DNA of 64,000 nt from Pollutimonas harenae. GTDB taxonomy: Bacteria > Pseudomonadota > Gammaproteobacteria > Burkholderiales > Burkholderiaceae_B. Shown here one piece after another: positions 37,637-46,486 of the stretch (within the stretch, counting starts at the first letter, position 1; the number at the start of each line of letters is the position of its first letter). The stretch covers positions 1,054,001 to 1,118,000 of the forward strand of contig NZ_SDQD01000002.1 of the NCBI RefSeq assembly GCF_004153685.1. Direction: 5' to 3'. The notes below the pieces were generated by a model, which saw only the letters and a program-made list of their open reading frames with translations, was not told the DNA's origin and made no database searches. A program made the position numbers and the translations under genes.

Positions 37637-38463
37637 GACGCTTCCTTGCTATGTTCGGTTGCAGCGCCGGCACCCAGATAGGCCTCTATGACCTTGGGAT
37701 TGCGCTGGACTTCAGCGGGCTTGCCTTCTGCCAGCACCTTGCCGTATTCGAGCACCAGCACCCGGTTGCACAAGCCCATCACCAGTTTCATGTCATGCTC
37801 AATAAGCAGCACCGTCATACCATCGTCGCGTATTTTTTCAATCAACCGCCTGAGCACCACGGTTTCCGATGCATTCATGCCAGCAGCAGGCTCGTCAAGC
37901 GCCAACAGCGCCGGCTCGGTGGCCAGGGCACGGGCTATTTCGAGCCGCCGCTGATCTCCATAAGGCAAGGCGCTGGCAAGATGATTGGCCCGGTCGCCTA
38001 TGCCCACATAGTCAAGTAGCTCTTGTGCTCGTTGCTCTATGGCAGCCTCTTCCGCGCGCGTGGCCTGGTTGCGGGTAATGGCGCCGAATACGCCCGCACG
38101 GGTACGGATGTGCCGACCTATCATGACGTTCTCAATGGCACTCAGGGCCCCGAACAACCGTATGTTCTGGAAGGTGCGCGCCAGCCCGGCAATGGCAATT
38201 TCATGCGGCTTCAGGCGTGTCAGCTGATGGCCCATGAAATTGCAGCTACCTGATTCAGGCACATACAGACTGGTCAATACATTGAACAAAGTTGTCTTGC
38301 CCGCTCCATTGGGCCCGATCAGTCCGTAGATATCGCCTTTGCAAATCGAGAAGCTGACATCGGACAAGGCTTGCAAGCCACCAAAGCGCTTGCTCAGTTT
38401 GCTGGCTACCAGCAGCAGTTCAGGCATGGAGCTGGCGTTAGGGTTGACACTGGCCGGAATCAT
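37633..38463 (-). CDS. livG: Branched-chain amino acid ABC transporter ATP-binding protein LivG
   Basis: Second ATPase of the importer, about 276 residues from the ATG at 38463, which overlaps the livM stop (ATGA); longer upstream frames only read livM DNA. Walker A GPNGAGKTTLFN (about 48), the family motif LARTFQNIRLF, the signature LPYGDQRRLEIARAL and Walker B LLALDEPAAGMN are visible, followed by the LivG-type C-terminal extension LEYGKVLAEGKPAEVQRNP. Forms the ATPase pair with LivF. Confidence 0.93.
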   Translation of the reverse strand: MIPASVNPNASSMPELLLVASKLSKRFGGLQALSDVSFSICKGDIYGLIGPNGAGKTTLFNVLTSLYVPESGSCNFMGHQLTRLKPHEIAIAGLARTFQNIRLFGALSAIENVMIGRHIRTRAGVFGAITRNQATRAEEAAIEQRAQELLDYVGIGDRANHLASALPYGDQRRLEIARALATEPALLALDEPAAGMNASETVVLRRLIEKIRDDGMTVLLIEHDMKLVMGLCNRVLVLEYGKVLAEGKPAEVQRNPKVIEAYLGAGAATEHSKEAS

Positions 38464-39545
38464 GCCTGACCCTCCTTGGATGTAGAAAGCTCTCGACGCC
38501 GCACCGCGGATGGCCACAGGCCAGCCGGCCTGAATATCATGACCAGCACCAGGGCAAAACCAAACAGCAGCATGCGTATGCCATCGGGATCAAGAATGAC
38601 GTCACCAAAAATTGTTTGCTGCAGCGGCACGACTACGGCCCGTAAAATTTCGGGGAAAACAGAAAGCAGAATGGCACCCAATATGACGCCCGGAATATTG
38701 CCCATACCACCCAGCACCACCATGCACAGCACCATAATGGATTCAGTCAGGCTGAAGCTTTCAGGGCTGACAAACCCTTGCATGGATGCGAACATGGCCC
38801 CCGCCACACCGCCAAAACTGGCGCCCATAGAGAACGCCAGCAGCTTGATGTTGCGCGTGTTGATGCCCATTGCCTTGGCGGCCACCTCGTCTTCTCGTAC
38901 GGCCTCCCAGGCACGGCCTATGCGGGAGTTCTGCAGACGCGCGCATATGATCACGATAACGATGGTGAAGAACAGCAGCAGGTAATAGTATTTTTCGGGT
39001 CCGGTAATGCGAAAACCCAACAAGGATTGCGAACGACCGAAAGCGAACTCTCCGATGGCAAAGCTATCGATCCGGTTGATACCTTGCGGGCCGTTGGTGA
39101 TATTGACCGGTGCATCAAGATTGTTCATGAAAATGCGGACGATTTCACCAAAACCCAATGTCACGATAGCCAGGTAATCGCCCCGCAACTTGAGGGTAGG
39201 CGCGCCCAGCATGGCTCCGAAAAACGCCGCCAGCACCACGCCCGCCGGCAACACTATCCAGAACGGCAAGTGCAGCCCAAAATGCGGTGATGCCAGCAAG
39301 GCCCACACGTAGGCGCCCACAGCGTAAAAAGCGATATAGCCCAGATCAAGCAGGCCAGCGAAACCCACGACCACATTCAGACCCAGGGCCAGCATGACAT
39401 ACAGCAAGGCGAAATTCAGGGTGCGCACCCAGCTTTGGCCGGCCATGCCCAAGACGAAGGGCAATATGGCCAGCGCCGCACCGCAAAGAGCGATGCCCAG
39501 CCAGACTTTGGGAGTGATCGTCCGCTTGGTAGAAGTAAGGCTCAT
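38460..39545 (-). CDS. livM: Branched-chain amino acid ABC transporter permease LivM
   Basis: Inner-membrane permease of 361 residues with about ten hydrophobic helices. The signature segments LNVVVGFAGLLDLGYIAFYAVGAY, ATLKLRGDYLAIVTLGFGEI-like TLKLRGDYLAIVTLGFGEIV, and the EAA-type loop SRIGRAWEAVREDEVAAKAMGI that contacts the ATPases are visible. The ATG overlaps the livH stop by four bases. Confidence 0.93.
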   Translation of the reverse strand: MSLTSTKRTITPKVWLGIALCGAALAILPFVLGMAGQSWVRTLNFALLYVMLALGLNVVVGFAGLLDLGYIAFYAVGAYVWALLASPHFGLHLPFWIVLPAGVVLAAFFGAMLGAPTLKLRGDYLAIVTLGFGEIVRIFMNNLDAPVNITNGPQGINRIDSFAIGEFAFGRSQSLLGFRITGPEKYYYLLLFFTIVIVIICARLQNSRIGRAWEAVREDEVAAKAMGINTRNIKLLAFSMGASFGGVAGAMFASMQGFVSPESFSLTESIMVLCMVVLGGMGNIPGVILGAILLSVFPEILRAVVVPLQQTIFGDVILDPDGIRMLLFGFALVLVMIFRPAGLWPSAVRRRELSTSKEGQA

Positions 39546-40474
39546 GCACGGTCTCCAACTCGTTCACCCAACAGGCCCGATGGCCGGAATACCAGCACCA
39601 GTATCAGCACGATGAAAGAGAAAACGTCTTGGTAATTACTACCGAATACGCCGTTGGTCAGGTCGCCGATATAGCCAGCACCCAGTGATTCGATGACGCC
39701 AAGCAACAGGCCGCCCAACATGGCACCGCCTAAATTGCCGATGCCGCCCAGCACCGCAGCCGTAAAGGCTTTCAGGCCTAGCATAAAGCCCATGGTGTAT
39801 TGAGCCACGCCATAATAAGTGGTGACCATGACGCCTGCTACGGCAGCCAGCGCCGAGCCGATCAGGAAGGCTGCTGAAATAACGGTATTGATATTCACGC
39901 CCATCAACCCGGCCACTTCCCGATTTTGCGCAGTAGCGCGCATGGCGGTACCCAGTCGGGTGCGATGCACAACCAACAGTAGCCCGGCCATAATGGCCAT
40001 CGCCGACAAGATAATGATGATTTGCAGCAGGCTGATGCGTGCACCGCCCATCTGGAAGATATTAGGTTCAATAATGTGTGGGAAGCTCAGGTAGTTGCGG
40101 CCCCACACCATCATGGCAATATTCTGAATAATGATCGACACGCCAATAGCGGTGATCAGCGCAGCCAGACGTGGCGCGCGGCGCAAGGGACGGTAGGCGA
40201 AACGTTCGGCGATCCAGCCCAGTGCCATGCACAATGGTATGGCCAGCAACAAGGCACCTGTTACGGCCAACCACGCCGAGGTGCTGCCCGGATCCGCACC
40301 CAAAAACGCGGCAACCAGCGTGGTAGCCACCATGGCGCCCACCATAACGACATCGCCATGAGCAAAATTGATCAGGCCGATGATACCGTAGACCATGGTA
40401 TAGCCAAGGGCGACCAGGGCATATACGCTGCCCACAGTCACACCATTGATCAGCTGTTGTAGAAGGATATCCAT
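39542..40474 (-). CDS. livH: Branched-chain amino acid ABC transporter permease LivH
   Basis: Inner-membrane permease of 310 residues, hydrophobic throughout. Characteristic segments are VYALVALGYTMVYGIIGLINFAHG near the N-terminus, the ATPase-contacting TRLGTAMRATAQNREVAGLMGVN, and GLKAFTAAVLGGIGNLGGAMLGG. It is separated from livK by about 147 bases holding a stem-loop, while the rest of the operon is tightly coupled. Confidence 0.93.
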   Translation of the reverse strand: MDILLQQLINGVTVGSVYALVALGYTMVYGIIGLINFAHGDVVMVGAMVATTLVAAFLGADPGSTSAWLAVTGALLLAIPLCMALGWIAERFAYRPLRRAPRLAALITAIGVSIIIQNIAMMVWGRNYLSFPHIIEPNIFQMGGARISLLQIIIILSAMAIMAGLLLVVHRTRLGTAMRATAQNREVAGLMGVNINTVISAAFLIGSALAAVAGVMVTTYYGVAQYTMGFMLGLKAFTAAVLGGIGNLGGAMLGGLLLGVIESLGAGYIGDLTNGVFGSNYQDVFSFIVLILVLVFRPSGLLGERVGDRA

Positions 40475-40581
40475 GCTTAGACTCGCAGGTAAGAGGCGGT
40501 ACTGACGTCCGCCCTATTGTCGGAGCGAAGGCCCAATCAGGCGCTCTGCCCGGCAGCCAGGCACGGCCGGCCGGGGACATT

Positions 40582-40613
40582 CAGGAAGCACCCGACAAGT
40601 TCAGGGCTTCCTG
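40582..40613 (-). repeat. Stem-loop between livK and livH
   Basis: CAGGAAGC (40582-40589) and GCTTCCTG (40606-40613) pair perfectly; CCC/GGG inside can extend the stem. No T-run follows on the minus strand. The position just after the binding-protein gene suggests an mRNA-stabilising or partially terminating structure that keeps livK expressed above the membrane genes, as in other ABC operons. Confidence 0.5.
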
Positions 40614-40621
40614 CGCACTGA

Positions 40622-41779
40622 TCAGTTGGCCTTGCTGACCATGGTCTTGACCATTTCCCACTTGCCATTTTTGACTTCATAGATGGTGACCGAAATTTCC
40701 TTCAGATCGCCATTCTTGTCATAAGCAATGTTTTCGCTGGTTGCGCCGGTACGCTGCAGGGCGGCGAGTTTAGGCAGGTATTTTTCAGGCTGTGCCGAAC
40801 CCGCTTCCTTCATGGCAGTAATCATGTTCCAGGCGCCATCGTAAGCGTAAGGAGCATAAACACCAGGCTCGACCTTGAAGCGTGCCTTGTAGTCTGCCGC
40901 GAATTTTTCACCGGCTGCCATTTGCTTGAGCGGTACACCTGCCAGCGAGGCGTAAGTGCCATTGGCCGCATCGCCAGCCAGCTTCAGGAAGGTTGCGCTA
41001 CGTGTCATTTCACCCGATACCAGGGGTGCCTTGATACCCAGCGTGACCATTTGACGGCGCATGGGACCTGACTGTGCATCCAGACCGCCAAAGAAGATGG
41101 CATCGGGTTCCTTGGACTTGATATTAGTCAGAATGGCCGTAAAGTCGTTGGCTTTATCGGTGGTGTACTCACGAGCAACCACTTTGCCACCATTGGCCTC
41201 AACCGCCTTGGCCACCTGGTCTGCCAGGCCTTGTCCGTAAGCCGTGCGATCGTCGATCAGGGCAATATTCTTGGCGCCAAGATCCTTCACGATGAATTCG
41301 CCTGCCGCTGCGCCCTGCTGCGTGTCGCTGGTCATCATGCGGAAGGTAGTGTCGTAGCCTTGTTGGGTATATTCCGGTGAAGTCGCCATGGCGATCTGCG
41401 GCAAACCGGCATCGTTATAAACGCTCGATGCGGGTATGGTCGTGCCCGAGTTGAAATGTCCCAATACACCCTGCACTTCTTCATCAACGATTTGCTGGGC
41501 TACCTGCACGGCAGTGCGCGGGTCGGCCTGGTCATCGCGTGTAACCAGCTCGAACTTGGCCGGCTTGCCATCGAGCTCTATGTTCTGTTTATTGGCTTCT
41601 TCCAGCGCTAGGGTCAGGCCGTTTTTCATGTCTTCGCCGTAATGCGACTGCGGACCAGTGAGCGGGGCGGCAAAGCCCAGCTTGACGACCGTATTGTCGG
41701 CCGCCTGCGCCGGCATCAGCGCAAAGCCTGCCATGACGGCGGCTGTTGCGCCTAAAAGCTTGAATCCTTTGATGGACAT
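40622..41779 (-). CDS. livK: Branched-chain amino acid ABC transporter substrate-binding protein LivK
   Basis: Periplasmic binding protein of 385 residues for Leu/Ile/Val-type ligands. A signal peptide (MSIKGFKLLGATAAVMAGFALMPAQA, cleavage before ADNTV) is followed by the family start VVKLGFAAPLTGPQSHYGEDMKNG split over the first lobe; the Leu-binding fold (Peripla_BP_6) continues to the end. The ATG at 41779 has an AAAGGAG ribosome site. First gene of the operon; its promoter lies in 41780-41890, just after the putA stop on the same strand. Confidence 0.94.
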   Translation of the reverse strand: MSIKGFKLLGATAAVMAGFALMPAQAADNTVVKLGFAAPLTGPQSHYGEDMKNGLTLALEEANKQNIELDGKPAKFELVTRDDQADPRTAVQVAQQIVDEEVQGVLGHFNSGTTIPASSVYNDAGLPQIAMATSPEYTQQGYDTTFRMMTSDTQQGAAAGEFIVKDLGAKNIALIDDRTAYGQGLADQVAKAVEANGGKVVAREYTTDKANDFTAILTNIKSKEPDAIFFGGLDAQSGPMRRQMVTLGIKAPLVSGEMTRSATFLKLAGDAANGTYASLAGVPLKQMAAGEKFAADYKARFKVEPGVYAPYAYDGAWNMITAMKEAGSAQPEKYLPKLAALQRTGATSENIAYDKNGDLKEISVTIYEVKNGKWEMVKTMVSKAN

Positions 41780-41890
41780 TGTTATCTCCTTTGTTTGAAA
41801 TATGGCTAGCCTCGGAAACCAGTCATTCCGAATTAAGCCAAACGCATAACCCATGGATAATGGGCCACAACCTTAAAAATCCAAATTTTG

Positions 41891-44800
41891 TCAGCCCACC
41901 ATCATGAGCGTGGCGTTACCGCCCGCGGCGGCTGTATTTACACTGACCGATACCTCGTGCAACAAGCGGTCAAGCCTGTAGCTTGCTCCTCCCGCCAGCT
42001 CATCGCTGCTCAGACCCTGCACCGAGATGATGGGACCAGGGCGACGCGCCACGATGCCATTCAATTCACGCAAGGTATCGCTGTCCCCCTCGAACAGCAC
42101 GGCGTCGTACTCAGCCTGAGCGATATCGTCGGAAGGAAGCAGCCGTATGCGCTGCTGACCCGCCTTGTCGCATTGATCAAAAAACGCACGCCCCGTCTGG
42201 TTATCGACCAAGGCCACGTGGTTGCCGGTTTGCAGGCAGGCATCAAACTGAATTTGCGCTCCGGCTGCTGTTGCGCTGATGCACAGCACTGTGCCGCGCG
42301 GCCGGGTGTAGTACATATTGTTTTCGCCGGTTGGGCCAGGCAGTTCCAAAGGTGCGTTATGTGCTTCAACGGGTTGGCACCATGCAGGCAAGCCTGCGGG
42401 ACAACGCGACAACAGGCGCCTCAGATACAAAGGCCCGCCCGCCTTGGGCCCGGTACCCGACAGGCCCTGGCCGCCGAACGGCTGCACGCCGACCACGGCG
42501 CCCACAATATTGCGATTGACGTAGATGTTGCCCGTATGAATCCGCTCGGACACCCTGGCTACGGTTTCGTCCAGGCGCGTGTGCACGCCGAACGTCAGCC
42601 CATAGCCCGTTTCATTGATGGCATCCACCAGAGCATCGAGATCGTCGCGCTTGTAGCGCAGTACATGCAGCACCGGGCCAAAGACTTCTTTCTTGAGCTG
42701 CGAAATGTCGTCGATTTCTATCAGGGCCGGTGCTACAAACGTGCCCGGCTCGCAAGCCTGCCCTAGAGGAAGTTGATCGACCTGGTGACCCGCATCGCGC
42801 ATGGTCTTGATATGCGCCTGGATGGCGTTGCGCGCATCGGCATCAATGACCGGACCCACGTCGGTGGACAACACATCGGGCTGGCCCACACAAAGTTCCT
42901 GCATGGCGCCGCGCAACATGGTCAGCATACTGTCGGCGCAGTCGTCCTGCAGACACAACACACGTAAGGCTGAACAGCGTTGGCCTGCCGAGTCGAAAGC
43001 GGAAGAAAGCACATCGACCACTACTTGCTCGGACAAGGCCGACGAATCGACAATCATGGCATTTTGTCCGCCGGTTTCCGCAACCAGGGGAATAGGATGG
43101 CCGCTGTCATCCAGGCGCTCGGCAAGCGTGCGTGAGATCAGCTGAGCAACATCGGTCGACCCAGTAAACATGATTCCGCGTATGCCGGGGTTGGCCACCA
43201 GGCTGGCGCCCACCGTTTCACCCTGCCCTGGCAACAGCTGGACCGCCCCGGCAGGTACGCCCGCCCGATGCAGTGCCGACACAGTCGCCGCCGCAATCAG
43301 GTTGGTCTGCTCGGCTGGTTTGGCCAGGACTGGGTTGCCCGCAGCCAACGCCGCCGAGACTTGCCCGGCAAAGATGGCCATGGGGAAATTCCATGGGCTA
43401 ATACACAGCACCGGCCCCAGCGGACGGTGCGTGTCGTTGGAAAATGACTGCTCGATTTGTGCCGCGTAATAGCGCAGGAAATCAACCGCCTCGCGCACCT
43501 CGGCAATGGCATTGGGCAAAGATTTTCCCGCCTCACGCACAATCAGGCCCAGTAATAACTGCATCTCGTCTTCGAGAATCTGCGCCGCACGGGTCAGGCA
43601 GCGTGCACGGTCCACGACTGGTGTGGCAGCCCAGATGGGCGCGGCATGTACAGCGCCCGCCACCGCCTGGACGACCTCGGCGTCGTTGGCCTCCATGACG
43701 TAACCCACCACGTCACGATGATCAGCGGGGTTCAGCACGGGCTTGGCACGCTCGTCGTCCCAGCGCACGTCGGCTTCGGCCAGTTGTGGCATGGCGCGCC
43801 AGGTTTGGCCCACGCCGTTCAGCAAAGCAGCTGCCAGTGAACTCAAGCGCTGCTCATTACTCAGGTCGAAACCTGTTGAGTTGGGGCGGCCGTCGGCTTC
43901 CCGATATAAATCGCGAGGCAGAGGAATGCGCTCGTGTGGCGCGCCCAGCGGTTGTATGCGTTCGACGCAGGCTACTGGATCGGCGATCAGGGTATCAATC
44001 GAAATATCTTCATCGCCAATCTGATTCACAAACGAGGTATTGGCGCCATTTTCGAGCAGGCGACGCACCAGATAGGCCAGCAAGGTTTCGTGCGTACCCA
44101 CTGGCGCATAAATGCGGCAGGGCCGATTCAGCTTGTCTTGCGCCACGGATCCGGTGACCAGTTCGTAGAGAGGCTCGCCCATGCCATGCAGGCACTGAAA
44201 CTCGTACTGTCCCGGGTAATAATTCTGGCCTGCCATATGGTAGACAGCCGAAAGCGTATGGACGTTATGCGTGGCGAATTGTGGATACACCGCGTCGGGT
44301 GCATCCAGCAGCCTGCGCGCGCAGGCCAGGTAAGACACGTCAGTATGAACTTTGCGGGTATAGACCGGATAGCCTTCAAGGCCATCGACTTGCGCACGCT
44401 TGATCTCGGTATCCCAATATGCACCCTTGACCAGCCGCAGCATCAGCCTGTGCCCGCTGCGCCGCGCCAGATCTATGACGTAGTCTATGACGAAAGGAGC
44501 TCGTTTCTGGTAAGCCTGAACCACAAAACCTATGCCATTCCAGCCCGCCAACCCGGAGTCAAAGCACAAAGCCTCGAGCAGATCGAGAGAAAGCTCAAGG
44601 CGGTCGGCCTCTTCGGCATCGATGTTCAGGCCTATATCGTATTGGTGTGCCAGCATGGCCAGCTCGGTAAGCCTGGGCAGCAATTCGGCCATGACCCGAT
44701 CGCGCTGCGCGCGGCTATAGCGCGGGTGCAGTGCCGACAACTTGATCGAAATGCCCGGGCCTTCGTATATGCCTTTGCCTTGTGCTGCCTTTCCTATGGC

Positions 44801-45706
44801 GTGTATGGCCTGAACATAAGACGCGTAATAGCGCTCCGCATCGGCGGCCGTGGTGGCGGCCTCGCCCAGCATGTCGTAGGAATATCGGAAACCCTTGTCT
44901 TCGTGCTTGCGTCCATTGGCAATCGCTGCCGAGATGGTCTGTCCCGCCACGAATTGTTCGCCCATCATGCGCATGGCAATATTTACGCCTTTGCGTATGA
45001 GGGGCTCGCCACCTTTGCCAATAAGCCGCGTCAGCGCCTTGGACAACGACTGTTCGCTGTTGACGCCGACCAGCTTGCCAGTCAGCATCAGGCCCCAGGT
45101 TGCGGCATTGACGAATAACGAGGGGGACTCGCCCATATGCGAGCGCCAATCGCCATGGCTGATCTTGTCGCGTATCAGGGCATCACGTGTTGCACGGTCG
45201 GGTATACGCAACAGCGCCTCGGCCAGACACATCAGGGCGACACCTTCCTGACTGGAAAGGGAAAACTCCTGAATCAGACCCTCGACCCCGCCACTCTTGC
45301 GTTTGCCGCGCAACGCTTCAACCAAGCGTCGCGCCAGGGCGTAGGTATTCTTGGGCTGGGCGCAACGTGCCTTGTCGAGCAGCATGGAAACACACTCGGT
45401 TTCAGGACGACGATAAGCCGCCGTAATGGCAGCACGCAACACTGACTGCGGCTGCACGTCGTGGGCAAATTGCTGAAATGGAGTCGCTGCCACAGCTACG
45501 ATGGGTTCGGGGCTTCCACCGTCGGCATCGCCTGCACCCAGATAAGAAATCTCGTCCGGTAAACGTCCCCGCTCGATGGCGTCGATATACGAAAGAAGTG
45601 CCTGCTTATGCAGCCAGTGTGGTGTACACCCCAGCTTGGCTGCCGCAGTCTTCAAGCGCTCGCGTAGCGTATCGTCAACCTTGACGCCCAGTGTGCTTGT
45701 TGCCAT
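41891..45706 (-). CDS. putA: Trifunctional proline utilisation protein PutA
   Basis: Protein of 1271 residues that oxidises proline to glutamate and represses its own gene. The N-terminal ribbon-helix-helix (TSTLGVKVDDTLRERLK...LLSYIDAIERG, residues 3-47) binds DNA. The FAD-dependent proline dehydrogenase domain (about 230-570) includes ISIKLSALHPRY and LMLRLVKGAYWDTEIK. The P5C dehydrogenase domain (about 620-1130) includes ISPWNFPMAIFAGQ, FTGSTDVAQLI, ETGGQNAMIVD and the catalytic Cys in AGQRCSALRVL. A further C-terminal region to residue 1271 is typical of long PutAs. Start: ATG 45706 with GGAG seven bases upstream. No adjacent putP permease is seen. Confidence 0.95.
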   Translation of the reverse strand: MATSTLGVKVDDTLRERLKTAAAKLGCTPHWLHKQALLSYIDAIERGRLPDEISYLGAGDADGGSPEPIVAVAATPFQQFAHDVQPQSVLRAAITAAYRRPETECVSMLLDKARCAQPKNTYALARRLVEALRGKRKSGGVEGLIQEFSLSSQEGVALMCLAEALLRIPDRATRDALIRDKISHGDWRSHMGESPSLFVNAATWGLMLTGKLVGVNSEQSLSKALTRLIGKGGEPLIRKGVNIAMRMMGEQFVAGQTISAAIANGRKHEDKGFRYSYDMLGEAATTAADAERYYASYVQAIHAIGKAAQGKGIYEGPGISIKLSALHPRYSRAQRDRVMAELLPRLTELAMLAHQYDIGLNIDAEEADRLELSLDLLEALCFDSGLAGWNGIGFVVQAYQKRAPFVIDYVIDLARRSGHRLMLRLVKGAYWDTEIKRAQVDGLEGYPVYTRKVHTDVSYLACARRLLDAPDAVYPQFATHNVHTLSAVYHMAGQNYYPGQYEFQCLHGMGEPLYELVTGSVAQDKLNRPCRIYAPVGTHETLLAYLVRRLLENGANTSFVNQIGDEDISIDTLIADPVACVERIQPLGAPHERIPLPRDLYREADGRPNSTGFDLSNEQRLSSLAAALLNGVGQTWRAMPQLAEADVRWDDERAKPVLNPADHRDVVGYVMEANDAEVVQAVAGAVHAAPIWAATPVVDRARCLTRAAQILEDEMQLLLGLIVREAGKSLPNAIAEVREAVDFLRYYAAQIEQSFSNDTHRPLGPVLCISPWNFPMAIFAGQVSAALAAGNPVLAKPAEQTNLIAAATVSALHRAGVPAGAVQLLPGQGETVGASLVANPGIRGIMFTGSTDVAQLISRTLAERLDDSGHPIPLVAETGGQNAMIVDSSALSEQVVVDVLSSAFDSAGQRCSALRVLCLQDDCADSMLTMLRGAMQELCVGQPDVLSTDVGPVIDADARNAIQAHIKTMRDAGHQVDQLPLGQACEPGTFVAPALIEIDDISQLKKEVFGPVLHVLRYKRDDLDALVDAINETGYGLTFGVHTRLDETVARVSERIHTGNIYVNRNIVGAVVGVQPFGGQGLSGTGPKAGGPLYLRRLLSRCPAGLPAWCQPVEAHNAPLELPGPTGENNMYYTRPRGTVLCISATAAGAQIQFDACLQTGNHVALVDNQTGRAFFDQCDKAGQQRIRLLPSDDIAQAEYDAVLFEGDSDTLRELNGIVARRPGPIISVQGLSSDELAGGASYRLDRLLHEVSVSVNTAAAGGNATLMMVG

Positions 45707-45777
45707 GGCTAGTCTCCATATTTTCATATGCGCGCAGGAATGGCCCGCGCAGCGAGAAAGATTGGAATACTACACAG

Positions 45778-45783
45778 GTTGCA
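45778..45783 (+). promoter_or_regulatory. Possible PutA operator GTTGCA
   Basis: GTTGCA, within the nearly symmetric GGTTGCACC, lies 72 bases upstream of putA. GTTGCA is the core reported for E. coli PutA operators. A single hexamer has a fair chance of occurring randomly, so this is only suggestive. Confidence 0.3.
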
Positions 45784-45821
45784 CCTATTTTTATACCAAG
45801 GTTAACCCTAGTGAGAAACAG

Positions 45822-46469
45822 CTACGAAGAAGTACAACCTTTTAGGTTTACCTGCGTATCGGATACGGCCGTTTTTCCGGTTTCAATTTGACGCGCCATG
45901 ACTTCAGCAAGTTGGCGCAGGGCTTGTTGATGCCCGGCCACCATGGCGGATACGCCCTGCTGTACCGGCACTTGCGTGGCGCCACGGCAAATAATGGAAG
46001 CCTTTTTCCCTTGATTGAGAGGCGTAAGCCGCCAGGTGGCGTCAAGCAATACACGCTCGTTGTACAGGGACTCGAAGCGCTGCACTTGCATCAGCACTTG
46101 CCAGACGGGTAGCGAACCGGGGATTCCTGTGGCTGAAACGTCGAGCACACCCAATTGACTGGACAGTTCGTAGGACAAGGCATTTTGAAGCTGGTACGAC
46201 AAAGGTGAGGCCCAAAGCGAATCGCCCAAAGGCATGACTTGAGTAGACTTCGGATCAGTAATCACAATTTGCGGCCGATCGACCTGTTCGGGCAATTCGA
46301 CCGCCTGCACACTGATGGCATATTTGGGCAGGGGCGTACTACCTGCGGCAGGCTGTTGCAATGGCGCAGTAGCCATCAGCGTGTAATAGTGACTGGGTTT
46401 GCTCGAGGCACACGCTGCAAGCAGTATGCCAGCGAGACTGCAAACCAGGACTTTCAGAAGTTGATTCAT
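45822..46469 (-). CDS. pqiC: PqiC-type outer-membrane lipoprotein (ABC-type transport auxiliary lipoprotein)
   Basis: Lipoprotein of 215 residues with a signal peptide and lipobox GILLAACASS (lipidated Cys about residue 20). The body (HYYTLMATAPLQQP...VQAVELPEQVDRPQIVI) matches the PqiC/YmbA family, which anchors MCE-protein tunnels at the outer membrane. It is the last gene of pqiA-pqiB-pqiC and starts 17 bases after pqiB. Confidence 0.88.
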   Translation of the reverse strand: MNQLLKVLVCSLAGILLAACASSKPSHYYTLMATAPLQQPAAGSTPLPKYAISVQAVELPEQVDRPQIVITDPKSTQVMPLGDSLWASPLSYQLQNALSYELSSQLGVLDVSATGIPGSLPVWQVLMQVQRFESLYNERVLLDATWRLTPLNQGKKASIICRGATQVPVQQGVSAMVAGHQQALRQLAEVMARQIETGKTAVSDTQVNLKGCTSS

Positions 46470-46486
46470 AATGGCTCCGATGCTCC

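Noticed and set aside
43934-45118. 394-codon plus-strand frame opposite putA
   Set aside because: Antisense shadow of a conserved proline dehydrogenase domain in GC-rich DNA; no domain or ribosome site.
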